Below, one piece after another: positions 16,585-25,584 of a stretch of 64,000 bases of DNA (position 1 is the stretch's first letter; the number at the start of each line of letters is the position of its first letter). This DNA comes from Deltaproteobacteria bacterium (lineage in GTDB: Bacteria > Desulfobacterota > Syntrophorhabdia > Syntrophorhabdales > Syntrophorhabdaceae). Location: positions 62,001 through 126,000 of the forward strand of contig JAKLET010000006.1 of assembly GCA_022711595.1 (NCBI GenBank). The letters run 5' to 3'. The position numbers were made by a program, and so were the translations under genes. Below the pieces are notes generated by a model. That model ran no database searches. It had not been told where the DNA came from and worked only from the letters and a program-made list of their open reading frames with translations.

Positions 16585-16671
16585 GCGGTCAAGGCGCACT
16601 AGGCATATGTGCCGAGCTGTAGTAGCATCGTGCGGCCCATATATGCGACGATGGAACAGACGACGTGGTGA
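16585..16671 (+). pseudogene. 3' remnant of a DUF6765 gene
   Basis: The stretch encodes AVKAH, a TAG stop, AYV, a short divergent patch and then SIVRPIYATMEQTTW with a stop. It matches the last 27 codons of the DUF6765 gene at 12041-13021 with a 6-nt insertion and one internal stop. It is the third trace of the module in this window. Confidence 0.8.
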
Positions 16672-16788
16672 TTATAAAGGCGCTCCCAGATAGCATGTCT
16701 GACAAGGACAAACTGCCCGTTGCTTATCGAGCTCAAGAGGGAGCAAAGAGTAAAGAGGATTGACACCTCACGCGTCCCTCAAAAAATC

Positions 16789-18735
16789 TCAGAGTAGCTT
16801 GTTGATAGCCGCAAATAAAGTTTCGAATCGCTTTAGCGTATCTTTATCTAATTCTTTAGGAGGGTTGGCCGCAAAATTAGACGCGACCAAGTAATGATTG
16901 AAACCCCCGCTGGGCCTGATCTTAATCCCAGTTTTGTCGATGTAGCGGTTTAACCGATCAACTATACGGTCACCTGGAGGTAGGTCGGTTTCAGAAACAG
17001 AAGTGCCGAATGTCTTATTAAATCTTTCCAGATAGAATTCGGGTTTGAAGAGGTCCTCCATATCGGAGGGCACCCCATCTGCTCGGGAGGCCTTCCGATC
17101 CCTGAACAGAGAAATGTTGAGCAGCATCTTGGCCGGAATAATCTTCTCCTTGACCAGATCCATCAGTTTTTGTTCTGAAGCACCGCGATAATCGTGAAGT
17201 ACCGCGAGTTTCAATCCATTCGCACCAAGCAGTGCGATAAACGTGACAACCTTATCAAGGCCACCAACAGGGACAATGACAATATCGCCCCGAAGCCGTG
17301 TCCTATTCTGGTCTTCCAAGATTGCGGATAAGGCTTGAAGGTAAATGAGATCAGAAGGGCCTTCAACCAGAAGGTTGTGCTTTGAGATGAAAAGGTTTTG
17401 AGCAATTGTCCAGCCGAGTGCAGCCTGCAACGGGAACAACGTGCGGGGGTCGGATCCTGATACACTGTTAGAGACTACGGTTCCTACGTTCGGCTGATCC
17501 TCCACCATCCGTACTTGGCGTAACCTGTCAGAATGAACCATGAAGGGCGAGTGGGTAGTGTAGAGTACCTGATGTTTTGCTGACAGCTCATCTATGTAAC
17601 GAAGGAGATCATTCTGCGCTAATGCATGGAGTGACAAACCCGGCTCGTCAAGGAGAAGGATGAGCTGTCCTTGGCCTGCCGCATCGATCTGCTGTTGCAC
17701 GCTATCAAACCAGACAAGAAAACTGAAGAACCAGATGAATCCCCTACTTCTTTGTTCAAAAGGAGTACTGACCCGATGTCGTCGGTTCTTGATCCGGAGA
17801 TAAAGGTTGGAGCCATTGTTGTACGGTGGAGAATCTGTTGGGTCTTGCTTTATATCAACTTCGACGTCCAGGTCTTCGTTTTGCTTCCAGAACTTCATAA
17901 TTTGATCCGTAAGCTTAATCGAAACAGCTTCTATTCGTGCCTTGAGTTTTTCGTAGCCTTCGGGGTCAGTAAATTCATCAACTGATATCCGCGCCATTCG
18001 TAATAATGCCAGAATCGCCCGGTGCTTTGGCTCAAGATTCTGATTATTCTTAATGCGACTGGCCAGGTCCGGAAGATTTATCTTGCTCGGCAATAGTTCA
18101 TATTCGCTGAAATAGAGGAATTGCGGAATTCTTGGTTTCAACCATTGCCATACTTCCCACTGCACTATCGATGTCCATTGAGTTGCCGCCACACGTTTTT
18201 CTATTCCATCTCGAAACGCCGTATCTTCTTCTGTGAGGCTGACTTCCTTCAATATTTCAGGAATGGAGCGTACCGACCGGGCATTCTTGATTGCTGCTCG
18301 AGAATCAGAACTCAGACCCTCCGTGGCAACCAGAGATGCTAATACAGGCGATTCATCAACAGTTAAAACGATCATTAAATGGTTATCGTATTTGTGGTTT
18401 ATTGTGAATTCAAAGCCCGGCTTCAGATGGGTGTGTACCACAGAATTGAGTTCGGCAATTTCTTTATCATCAAGACGATACGTCAGCTCTGCCACAATCG
18501 ACGGATTTTCTTCGTGCTGGTCCAAATACGTGGAGAGTTCTTTTCTCGGATAGTCGTTTATAGGGTCATATTCTGCTTCCCCCAAAGCGTCTGTTGCTTT
18601 CTGCAAGGCTTGTAGGAAAACAGTTTTCCCGGCCTCATTCATACCGACCAGCACCGTGACCTCGGTATCAATCGGCACGGTCTGTGGCTCGTTAATGGAC
18701 TTGAATGGTCCTACTTTCGCTGATACAAGAAGCAT
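16789..18735 (-). CDS. OLD-family ATPase/TOPRIM nuclease
   Basis: A 648-residue protein with an ABC/SMC-like ATPase split around a coiled insert. Walker A GMNEAGKT is at residues 31-38 and Walker B LILLLDEPGLSLHA at about 360-373, followed by the THSPFM switch. A TOPRIM domain starts with LLVEGPSDL at about 453 and continues with VLHDYRG near 520. OLD proteins are DNA nucleases used against phages; the GajA subunit of Gabija is one example. No UvrD-like GajB is adjacent, so this looks like a stand-alone class 1 OLD. The start is well supported by AAGGAGGGCGG. It is divergent from the type I restriction operon. Confidence 0.85.
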   Translation of the reverse strand: MLLVSAKVGPFKSINEPQTVPIDTEVTVLVGMNEAGKTVFLQALQKATDALGEAEYDPINDYPRKELSTYLDQHEENPSIVAELTYRLDDKEIAELNSVVHTHLKPGFEFTINHKYDNHLMIVLTVDESPVLASLVATEGLSSDSRAAIKNARSVRSIPEILKEVSLTEEDTAFRDGIEKRVAATQWTSIVQWEVWQWLKPRIPQFLYFSEYELLPSKINLPDLASRIKNNQNLEPKHRAILALLRMARISVDEFTDPEGYEKLKARIEAVSIKLTDQIMKFWKQNEDLDVEVDIKQDPTDSPPYNNGSNLYLRIKNRRHRVSTPFEQRSRGFIWFFSFLVWFDSVQQQIDAAGQGQLILLLDEPGLSLHALAQNDLLRYIDELSAKHQVLYTTHSPFMVHSDRLRQVRMVEDQPNVGTVVSNSVSGSDPRTLFPLQAALGWTIAQNLFISKHNLLVEGPSDLIYLQALSAILEDQNRTRLRGDIVIVPVGGLDKVVTFIALLGANGLKLAVLHDYRGASEQKLMDLVKEKIIPAKMLLNISLFRDRKASRADGVPSDMEDLFKPEFYLERFNKTFGTSVSETDLPPGDRIVDRLNRYIDKTGIKIRPSGGFNHYLVASNFAANPPKELDKDTLKRFETLFAAINKLL

Positions 18736-19202
18736 TTCCGCCCTCCTTGATTCTATTTGTGACGATTACATTATCTCTATAATTTGCTGCTGTAGTCGTG
18801 TCAGATGCGGAGACTTAAGATGTAGGGACCCTTGACGTCAATAGTCTATCGCAGAGGGTAGAAGGTTGTCAATTATGCGATATTATTCTCGTACCTGATA
18901 ATGTGACACAGGCGCGAAAGCATGTACCGAACTTGCCGTGCCACCCCCTTGTCACTCCCCATCTACAATAAACGTGAAATTTTCGGCCGAATCCTGTACG
19001 ATATCGGTGAAGCTCTCCAGTAATTTCAACGTACGGTAAACATCGGAGCCTTCACAAGGGGTTGAAAGGGGGATTCCTGATGAAATACTGCGGCACCGTT
19101 GTGGCCTGCCTGCACTATGAACAGGCTCCCTCTGCACCGGATCTTCACCCGGCATCTTGTAACTTCCAGTATCAACGAACTTCCACACGCGGAGCCTGCT
19201 GA
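18736..19202. other. Divergent intergenic region between OLD and hsdM
   Basis: This 467-bp gap must hold the promoters for two divergent transcripts. I see no persuasive coding frame. Short open frames on the minus strand lack ribosome sites and family resemblance. No clear operator palindrome stands out. Confidence 0.4.
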
Positions 19203-21215
19203 ATGAATAATTTCAACGAGAAAACCAGCTTCATCTGGTCCGTCGCGGATCTCCTTCGCGGACCATACCGCCCTAACCAGTACAAGGATGTGATGCTTCC
19301 ATTGACCGTCCTGAGACGCCTGGATTGCGTTTTGGAGCCCACCAAGACAAAAGTCCTCAAGGAGCAGGAAAGGCTCTCAGGGGGCAAGGTAAAGGACATA
19401 GGACCTATTCTCTGTCGCGCCACCGGGATGTCTTTTTACAACACCAGCCTTTTCACGTTCGAGAAGCTCAAGGGTGATCCCGGTAACATTGCGGCCAACC
19501 TCGTCAACTACATCAAGGGTTTTTCCACCCGGGCCCGGGAGATCATCGAACACTTCGGTTTTGAAGAACACATCGCCAAACTTGAGAAGGCGGACCGCCT
19601 GTATCTCGTGGTATCAAAGTTCTGTGACATAGACCTCCACCCGAATGTCGTGTCGAACCTCGAGATGGGGTACATCTTTGAGGAACTCATCAGACGATTC
19701 AACGAGGCATCGAACGAGGAGGCCGGCGATCACTTCACGCCACGCGAGGTCATCCGCCTGATGGTGGACCTTCTTTTCCTCCCGGACAATGATATCCTCA
19801 CCACGAAGGGCATTGTTAAGACACTCTACGACCCTGCCTGCGGCACGGGTGGCATGCTGTCCGTATCTGAAGAGTACGTCCGCGAGCTGAACCCCGATGC
19901 TCGACTGGAAGCGTTCGGCCAGGATTACAACGACCAGGCCTATGCGATATGCGGGTCCGACATGATGATCAAGGGACAGGACATCGGGCACATCGCCTTC
20001 GGTAACAGCTTCACCAATGACCACTTCCCGAACCACAGGTTCGAGTACATGCTTGCGAACCCTCCTTTCGGGGTAGAGTGGAAGCCGGAAGCGGACGTCA
20101 TCAAGCGAGAACACGATGAGCAGGGATTCGGAGGCCGCTTTGGGGCAGGGCTACCCCGCATCAATGACGGTTCCCTTTTGTTCCTACTACACATGATCAG
20201 CAAGAGGAAGGACCCGAAGGAGGGCGGTACCCGCCTAGCCATCGTTTTCAACGGTTCCCCCCTCTTCACGGGAAGCGCCGGCTCCGGGGAGAGTGACATC
20301 CGTCGATGGATCATCGAGAACGACTGGCTTGAGGCCATTGTGGCCCTCCCAGACCAGCTTTTCTACAACACCGGCATATCCACTTATCTCTGGATCGTAA
20401 CGAACCGGAAGGAGCCGAAACGCAAGGGCAAGATACAGCTTGTCGACGGCACATCCTTCTTCAAGAAGATGCGCAGGTCCCTGGGGAACAAACGTAACGA
20501 GGTCTGTGAGGACCAGCGCGGGGATATCACGCGGCTATATGGGGATTTCAAGGAAAGCGAGCACGTCCGCATCTTCGACAACAAGGCCTTCGGATACAGG
20601 CGCATCACGGTGGAGAGGCCTTTGAAACTCAACTTTGCCGTTGATGAGGGGCGGCTTGCCCGCCTGAAAGAAGCGACCGCGTTTGCAGGCCTCGCATCCA
20701 GCAAGAAGCGCAAGGACGTCAAGGGAATGGAGGCTGAGATCGAGGAAGGGAAGGAGCTCCAGGAGGCGATTTTAGAGGCCCTGTCGGGACTGGCGTCGAA
20801 GGGTGTGGTCAGGAAAAGGGAGGAGTTCTCCGACCTGATGAAGGGGGCCTTCAACAAGGCAGGCTTGAAGATCCCGGCCCCGTTGTTCAAAGCTATCTTG
20901 GGGGCTCTCTCGGAACGTGACGAGACGGCGGATGTCTGCACTGACGGGAAAGGCAACCCTGAGCCGGACCCCGACCTGCGTGACTATGAGAACGTCCCCC
21001 TTAAGGAGGATGTTGACGAATACATGAAACGCGAGGTCCTGCCTCATGTACCGGATGCATGGATAGACCACGAGAAGACCAAAGTGGGCTATGAGATCAA
21101 TTTCAACAGGTACTTCTATCGGTATGTACCCCCGAGGCCGCTCGAGGAGATCGAGGCGGACCTGAAGAAGATCGAGAAGGAAATAGCGGATATGCTGGCA
21201 GAGGTAACGGCATGA
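19203..21215 (+). CDS. hsdM: Type I restriction-modification methyltransferase subunit HsdM
   Basis: A 670-residue N6-adenine methyltransferase subunit. After an N-terminal helical HsdM_N domain (TSFIWSVADLLRGPY), the SAM-binding motif I is YDPACGTGGML (about residue 215). The catalytic motif IV is NPPF in YMLANPPFGVEW (about residue 285). The C-terminal 200 residues are a charged helical extension. It methylates the target adenine with HsdS giving specificity. The length exceeds typical 500-residue HsdM owing to that extension, as in the long HsdM clade. It overlaps hsdS by 4 nt (ATGA), so the genes are co-translated. Confidence 0.92.
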   Translation: MNNFNEKTSFIWSVADLLRGPYRPNQYKDVMLPLTVLRRLDCVLEPTKTKVLKEQERLSGGKVKDIGPILCRATGMSFYNTSLFTFEKLKGDPGNIAANLVNYIKGFSTRAREIIEHFGFEEHIAKLEKADRLYLVVSKFCDIDLHPNVVSNLEMGYIFEELIRRFNEASNEEAGDHFTPREVIRLMVDLLFLPDNDILTTKGIVKTLYDPACGTGGMLSVSEEYVRELNPDARLEAFGQDYNDQAYAICGSDMMIKGQDIGHIAFGNSFTNDHFPNHRFEYMLANPPFGVEWKPEADVIKREHDEQGFGGRFGAGLPRINDGSLLFLLHMISKRKDPKEGGTRLAIVFNGSPLFTGSAGSGESDIRRWIIENDWLEAIVALPDQLFYNTGISTYLWIVTNRKEPKRKGKIQLVDGTSFFKKMRRSLGNKRNEVCEDQRGDITRLYGDFKESEHVRIFDNKAFGYRRITVERPLKLNFAVDEGRLARLKEATAFAGLASSKKRKDVKGMEAEIEEGKELQEAILEALSGLASKGVVRKREEFSDLMKGAFNKAGLKIPAPLFKAILGALSERDETADVCTDGKGNPEPDPDLRDYENVPLKEDVDEYMKREVLPHVPDAWIDHEKTKVGYEINFNRYFYRYVPPRPLEEIEADLKKIEKEIADMLAEVTA

Positions 21216-22576
21216 AGTGGCGGACATATACGACATATAAGGATTCAGGCGTCGAATGGCTGGGAGAGATTCCAGAGCGCTGGAATGTATATCGACTGCG
21301 GATGTTGTTAAGAGATTTTGAAGGTATCAAAATAGGGCCATTTGGGAGTGCCCTTAAACTCGAATACATGCAAGACGATGGATACAAGGTTTATGGGCAA
21401 GAGCATTTGATAAACGCTGACTTCTCTTTGGGATACAAATATGTCGACGAGAACAAATTCAACGAGCTTATCATGTGCGAAATATTACCTGGAGACCTCG
21501 TCGTATCGATGATGGGGACCACCGGTAAATGCCAAGTTGTTCCTGAACATATTGAACGCGGTATAATGGACTCACACTTGTTAAGACTTCGCACAAACGA
21601 CTTGATATTCCCGTCCTATCTCGCTTCTCTTGTGGATGATTCTGATTACATCCGCCATCAGATAACCACCAATGGCAAAGGATCTATAATGGAAGGGCTT
21701 AACTCGTCCATTATAAAAGAGTTGCTAATCATGTTGCCCCCCCTGACAGAACAGCACACCATAGCCGCCTTCCTCGACCGAGAAACTTCCCGTATCGACG
21801 AACTCATCGCGAAGAAACAGCGCCAAATCGAACTCCTCCAGGAAAAGCGCTCCGCCCTCATCAGCCACGTCGTCACTAAGGGCCTCGACCCGAATGTGAA
21901 GATGAAGGACTCCGGCGTGGAGTGGTTGGGAGAGATTCCAGAGCATTGGAAGGTAAAAAAGTTGAAACATATAGTACAGGATAATCTGGCCAATGGCATC
22001 TTCAAGAAGAAGGATTCCTTTGGCTCCGGTGTGAAATTGATCAATGTGTACGATATATATCGTGATGATTTTTTCGTTCATTCCGCCAGCCTTGAACGTG
22101 TTGAGGTGGAACTCTCAGAGCAAAAAAAGTACGCTGTTTTTGCTGGCGACATATTCTTTGTACGTTCATCGTTGAAACTTGAGGGGGTTGGGCGCTCCGT
22201 ATGTGCTCTGGATATAGATGAGCCTACGGTATTTGAGTGCCATGTCGTCAGGACTCGTCCTAAGAGAGAGTTGGTCAACCCCAAGTATCTCATACACTAC
22301 CTAAACTCTGCTCCTACAATCAATCGACTTGTATCTTTGTCGAATAATGTGACGATGGCAACAATTGACCAAGATAAAATTAAGAACCTTGAAATTGTTC
22401 TGCCCCCTCGTACCGAGCAAGATCTGATGATGGCTTCTCTGGAACAAGATCTAGCATTTATGTACGATTTACGAAGTAGGATTCTTACGAGTATAGAAAA
22501 GCTCTGCGAATACCGCACTGCCCTCATATCCGCCGCCGTCACCGGCAAGATCGACGTCCGCGAGGAGGTTGCCTGA
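21212..22576 (+). CDS. hsdS: Type I specificity subunit HsdS
   Basis: A 454-residue protein with two target-recognition halves. Each half begins with the same element, GVEWLGEIPERW at about residue 11 and GVEWLGEIPEHW at about residue 232, and ends in a helical conserved region starting TEQ (about residues 173 and 395). This pseudo-dimer layout is the hallmark of HsdS, which dictates the bipartite recognition sequence. The TRD segments are AT-rich compared with the flanking repeats, consistent with TRD exchange. It overlaps hsdM (ATGA) and hsdR (TGATG). Confidence 0.92.
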   Translation: MKWRTYTTYKDSGVEWLGEIPERWNVYRLRMLLRDFEGIKIGPFGSALKLEYMQDDGYKVYGQEHLINADFSLGYKYVDENKFNELIMCEILPGDLVVSMMGTTGKCQVVPEHIERGIMDSHLLRLRTNDLIFPSYLASLVDDSDYIRHQITTNGKGSIMEGLNSSIIKELLIMLPPLTEQHTIAAFLDRETSRIDELIAKKQRQIELLQEKRSALISHVVTKGLDPNVKMKDSGVEWLGEIPEHWKVKKLKHIVQDNLANGIFKKKDSFGSGVKLINVYDIYRDDFFVHSASLERVEVELSEQKKYAVFAGDIFFVRSSLKLEGVGRSVCALDIDEPTVFECHVVRTRPKRELVNPKYLIHYLNSAPTINRLVSLSNNVTMATIDQDKIKNLEIVLPPRTEQDLMMASLEQDLAFMYDLRSRILTSIEKLCEYRTALISAAVTGKIDVREEVA

Positions 22577-25500
22577 TGCCAGCAGACCACAAGGAGATTG
22601 CCTTCGAAGCCGCCATCGAGCACCATCTCATAACCTCGGCCGGCTACGAGAAGGGCAGCCCCGATGCCTTCGATCAGGAACGCGGCCTTTTCCCTCAGGA
22701 CGTGGTCTCCTTCATCCAGGAGACACAGCCTAAAGAATGGGAATACCTCTCCACCATCCAGAAGGGCAAGGCCGAGGAGACCCTCCTCGATGATCTCTGC
22801 CGGGCCCTCAACTCCGAGCACGAAGGATGCCTTTCCGTCTTGCGCCACGGTTTCAAGTGCTTCGGGAAGACCTTTCACATGGCCTATTTCGCCCCTGCGA
22901 GCGGCATGAACCCCGATACTCTGAAACTTTACCAGGCCAACCGCCTGACGATCACCCGTCAGCTGCGCTACTCGTCAAAGCATAACAACGAACTCGATGT
23001 GACCCTGTCCCTCAACGGGATCCCCGTGGCCACGGTGGAGCTCAAGAACCAGATGACGGGTCAGAGCTGGCGCAACGCGGTCACGCAGTACAAGACTGAT
23101 CGTGACCCGGCGGACCTCATCTTCCAGTTCAAGAAGCGGGCCCTCGTCCATTTCGCGGTGGATACGGACGAGGTCTACATGACGACGCGCCTCTCCGGCA
23201 AGAACACGCGCTTCCTCCCCTTCAACAAAGGCTCAAACGGCGGCGCCGGCAATCCCGAGAACCCCGGGAACTACAGGACGGCCTACCTCTGGGAGGAGGT
23301 CCTGGAGAGGCACAGTTTCCTCGATATCCTGGCACAGTTCATCCACCTCCAGGTGGAGGAGAAGAAGCTCGGGGACAGGAAAGTCAGGGTTGAGACCATG
23401 ATCTTCCCCCGGTATCACCAGCTCGACTGTGTCCGGGCTCTCGTGACCGGTGCACGCAGCGAAGGTGTCGGAAAGAACTACCTCATCCAGCATTCCGCCG
23501 GGAGCGGGAAGTCGAATTCCATCGCCTGGCTGGCCCACAGGCTCTCCAGCCTCCACAACGATAAGGACGAGAGGGTCTTCGATTCCGTCATCGTCATTAC
23601 GGACCGTGTGGTGCTCGACCAGCAGCTCCAGAACACTATCTATCAGTTCGAGCATAAGCAGGGTGTCGTGCAGAAGATCGACGTAGACTCCGCCCAGCTC
23701 GCAGATGCTCTCGGATCCGCCGTGCCTGTTGTCATCACAACCCTCCAGAAGTTCCCCTTCGTCACGGAGAAGGTCGGCGAGCTTCCCATGCGCCGGTATG
23801 CTGTGATCATTGATGAGGCGCACAGTTCCCAGGGAGGGGAGACCGCTACCGAACTCAAGGGAGTCCTCGCGGGGGCTGCTATTAAGAAAGAGGCAAAAGC
23901 CAAGGCCGAGGAGGAGGGCCTGCCCGACTACGAGGAGGAGATCCTCAAGGCCATGGCCAAGCGGGGGAAGCAACCGAACATCAGCTTCTTTGCCTTCACC
24001 GCGACCCCGAAGTACAGGACGATGGAGGTTTTCGGTGTGCCCGGTCCGGACGGCAAGCCTCAACCCTTTCACCTCTACAGCATGCGCCAGGCCATCGAGG
24101 AGAACTTCATCCTCGATGTGCTCAAGCACTACACGACCTACAAGACGTACTACCGGCTGATAAAGTCCATTGAGAACGACCCGAAAGTGGAGAAGCGAAA
24201 GGCCGCCAGGGCCCTCGCCCGCTTCATGAGTCTGCATTCACACAATATCTCCCAGAAGACGGAGGTCATGATCGAGCATTTCCGTCACTTCACGATGCAC
24301 AAGATCGGGGGAAGGGCCAAGGCGATGGTTGTCACTTCCAGCCGCCTCCATGCGGTGAGGTACAAGCAGGCCTTTGACAAGTACATCTTGAAGAAGGGCT
24401 ACACGGGGATAAAGACGCTCGTCGCCTTCTCGGGGACGGTGGTCGACCCCGACGTGAAGGACATTTCGTATACGGAAGTCACTATGAACGGCGGCATCCG
24501 AGAGAAGGAACTCCCGGAGCGGTTCGGGAGCGAGGAGTATCAGGTGCTCATCGTCGCCGAGAAGTATCAGACCGGATTCGACCAGCCCCTGCTCCACACG
24601 ATGTATGTGGACAAGAGGCTTGCCGGCATCCAGGCGGTTCAGACCCTTTCGAGGCTTAACCGGACGCATGCCGGCAAGGAGGATACCTTTGTCCTCGACT
24701 TCGTGAACGAAACTAAGGAGATCCTCGATGCCTTTCAGCCGTACTATGAGCAGACCACCGTCGGCGAACAGGCGGAGGCAAAGCAGCTCTATGAGCTGCA
24801 GGCGAAGCTCGACGCACAGCAGGTCTACTACAAGGACGAGGTGGAGGAGTTCAGCAAGGTCTTCTATACCCCGAGGGTAAAGCAGACCCCTTCCGACCAT
24901 GCGCGGATGAATGCCTGTATAGATCCCGCCGTAGGGAGATTCAAGAAGCTCGATGAAGAGGCCCGAGAGGAGTTCCGCAAGACCCTGATTGCGTTCAGGA
25001 ACTTATATGCCTTCATGTCCCAGGTCATCCCCTTCCAGGACTCGGATCTGGAGAAACTATACTCGTACGTACGCTTCCTGGTCGCGAAGCTCCCGAGAGA
25101 GGACCGGGGCCCCGTCTATCACTTCGATGATGAGGTTGCCCTGAAGTTCTACCGGCTGCAGAAGATCGGAGAGGGAGCGATTGACCTGAAGGCCGGTGAG
25201 GAGCAGCCCATATCCGGGCCCACATCAGTGGGGACGGGTGCTGCCGGCGGAGAGATGGTAGAACTCTCCAGGCTCATCGATATCCTCAATGACAGGTTCG
25301 GGACCGAGTTCAAGCCCGGTGACCAGCTGTTTTTCGATTCCATAAAGGAAGATGCGATGGGTGATAGGAGCCTGCGCCAGGCAGCTCATGCCAATACCCT
25401 GGAGAACTTTGGCTATGTGTTCACGAAGGCGCTGGAGGGGATCTTCATCGACCGGATGGACCAGAACGAGGATATAACCGCCAGGTTCATGAACGATGGC

Positions 25501-25584
25501 AAATTCAGGGAAGCGGTGAGTCAGCGGCTGCAGAAGGAAATTTATGAACAGATGCGGAGGGAAGGGGACAGTGCAACCGAATAA
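22576..25584 (+). CDS. hsdR: Type I restriction subunit HsdR
   Basis: A 1002-residue restriction-translocase. An N-terminal PD-(D/E)XK nuclease (ELDVTLSL with the metal Asp, then VATVELKNQ with E-x-K, about residues 137-160) is followed by two RecA-like SF2 domains. Walker A HSAGSGKSNS is near residue 305, Walker B IIDEAHSSQ near 415, motif III FAFTATPK near 475, and the later helicase motif near 695 is VQTLSRLNRT. It pulls DNA and cuts at a distance when the target is unmethylated. All motifs look intact, so the R-M system should be active. Start ATG overlaps the hsdS stop as TGATG. Confidence 0.92.
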   Translation: MPADHKEIAFEAAIEHHLITSAGYEKGSPDAFDQERGLFPQDVVSFIQETQPKEWEYLSTIQKGKAEETLLDDLCRALNSEHEGCLSVLRHGFKCFGKTFHMAYFAPASGMNPDTLKLYQANRLTITRQLRYSSKHNNELDVTLSLNGIPVATVELKNQMTGQSWRNAVTQYKTDRDPADLIFQFKKRALVHFAVDTDEVYMTTRLSGKNTRFLPFNKGSNGGAGNPENPGNYRTAYLWEEVLERHSFLDILAQFIHLQVEEKKLGDRKVRVETMIFPRYHQLDCVRALVTGARSEGVGKNYLIQHSAGSGKSNSIAWLAHRLSSLHNDKDERVFDSVIVITDRVVLDQQLQNTIYQFEHKQGVVQKIDVDSAQLADALGSAVPVVITTLQKFPFVTEKVGELPMRRYAVIIDEAHSSQGGETATELKGVLAGAAIKKEAKAKAEEEGLPDYEEEILKAMAKRGKQPNISFFAFTATPKYRTMEVFGVPGPDGKPQPFHLYSMRQAIEENFILDVLKHYTTYKTYYRLIKSIENDPKVEKRKAARALARFMSLHSHNISQKTEVMIEHFRHFTMHKIGGRAKAMVVTSSRLHAVRYKQAFDKYILKKGYTGIKTLVAFSGTVVDPDVKDISYTEVTMNGGIREKELPERFGSEEYQVLIVAEKYQTGFDQPLLHTMYVDKRLAGIQAVQTLSRLNRTHAGKEDTFVLDFVNETKEILDAFQPYYEQTTVGEQAEAKQLYELQAKLDAQQVYYKDEVEEFSKVFYTPRVKQTPSDHARMNACIDPAVGRFKKLDEEAREEFRKTLIAFRNLYAFMSQVIPFQDSDLEKLYSYVRFLVAKLPREDRGPVYHFDDEVALKFYRLQKIGEGAIDLKAGEEQPISGPTSVGTGAAGGEMVELSRLIDILNDRFGTEFKPGDQLFFDSIKEDAMGDRSLRQAAHANTLENFGYVFTKALEGIFIDRMDQNEDITARFMNDGKFREAVSQRLQKEIYEQMRREGDSATE

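Noticed and set aside
16789-18735. Gabija system
   Set aside because: The OLD protein is GajA-like, but no UvrD-like GajB is adjacent. The neighbour genes are a type I R-M operon and phage-like remnants.
18952-19188. A 78-residue minus-strand gene between OLD and hsdM
   Set aside because: No ribosome site, no coding bias and no family match by eye.
23233-24237. A 334-residue frame antisense to hsdR
   Set aside because: It is a shadow. hsdR has all helicase and nuclease motifs in the plus frame.
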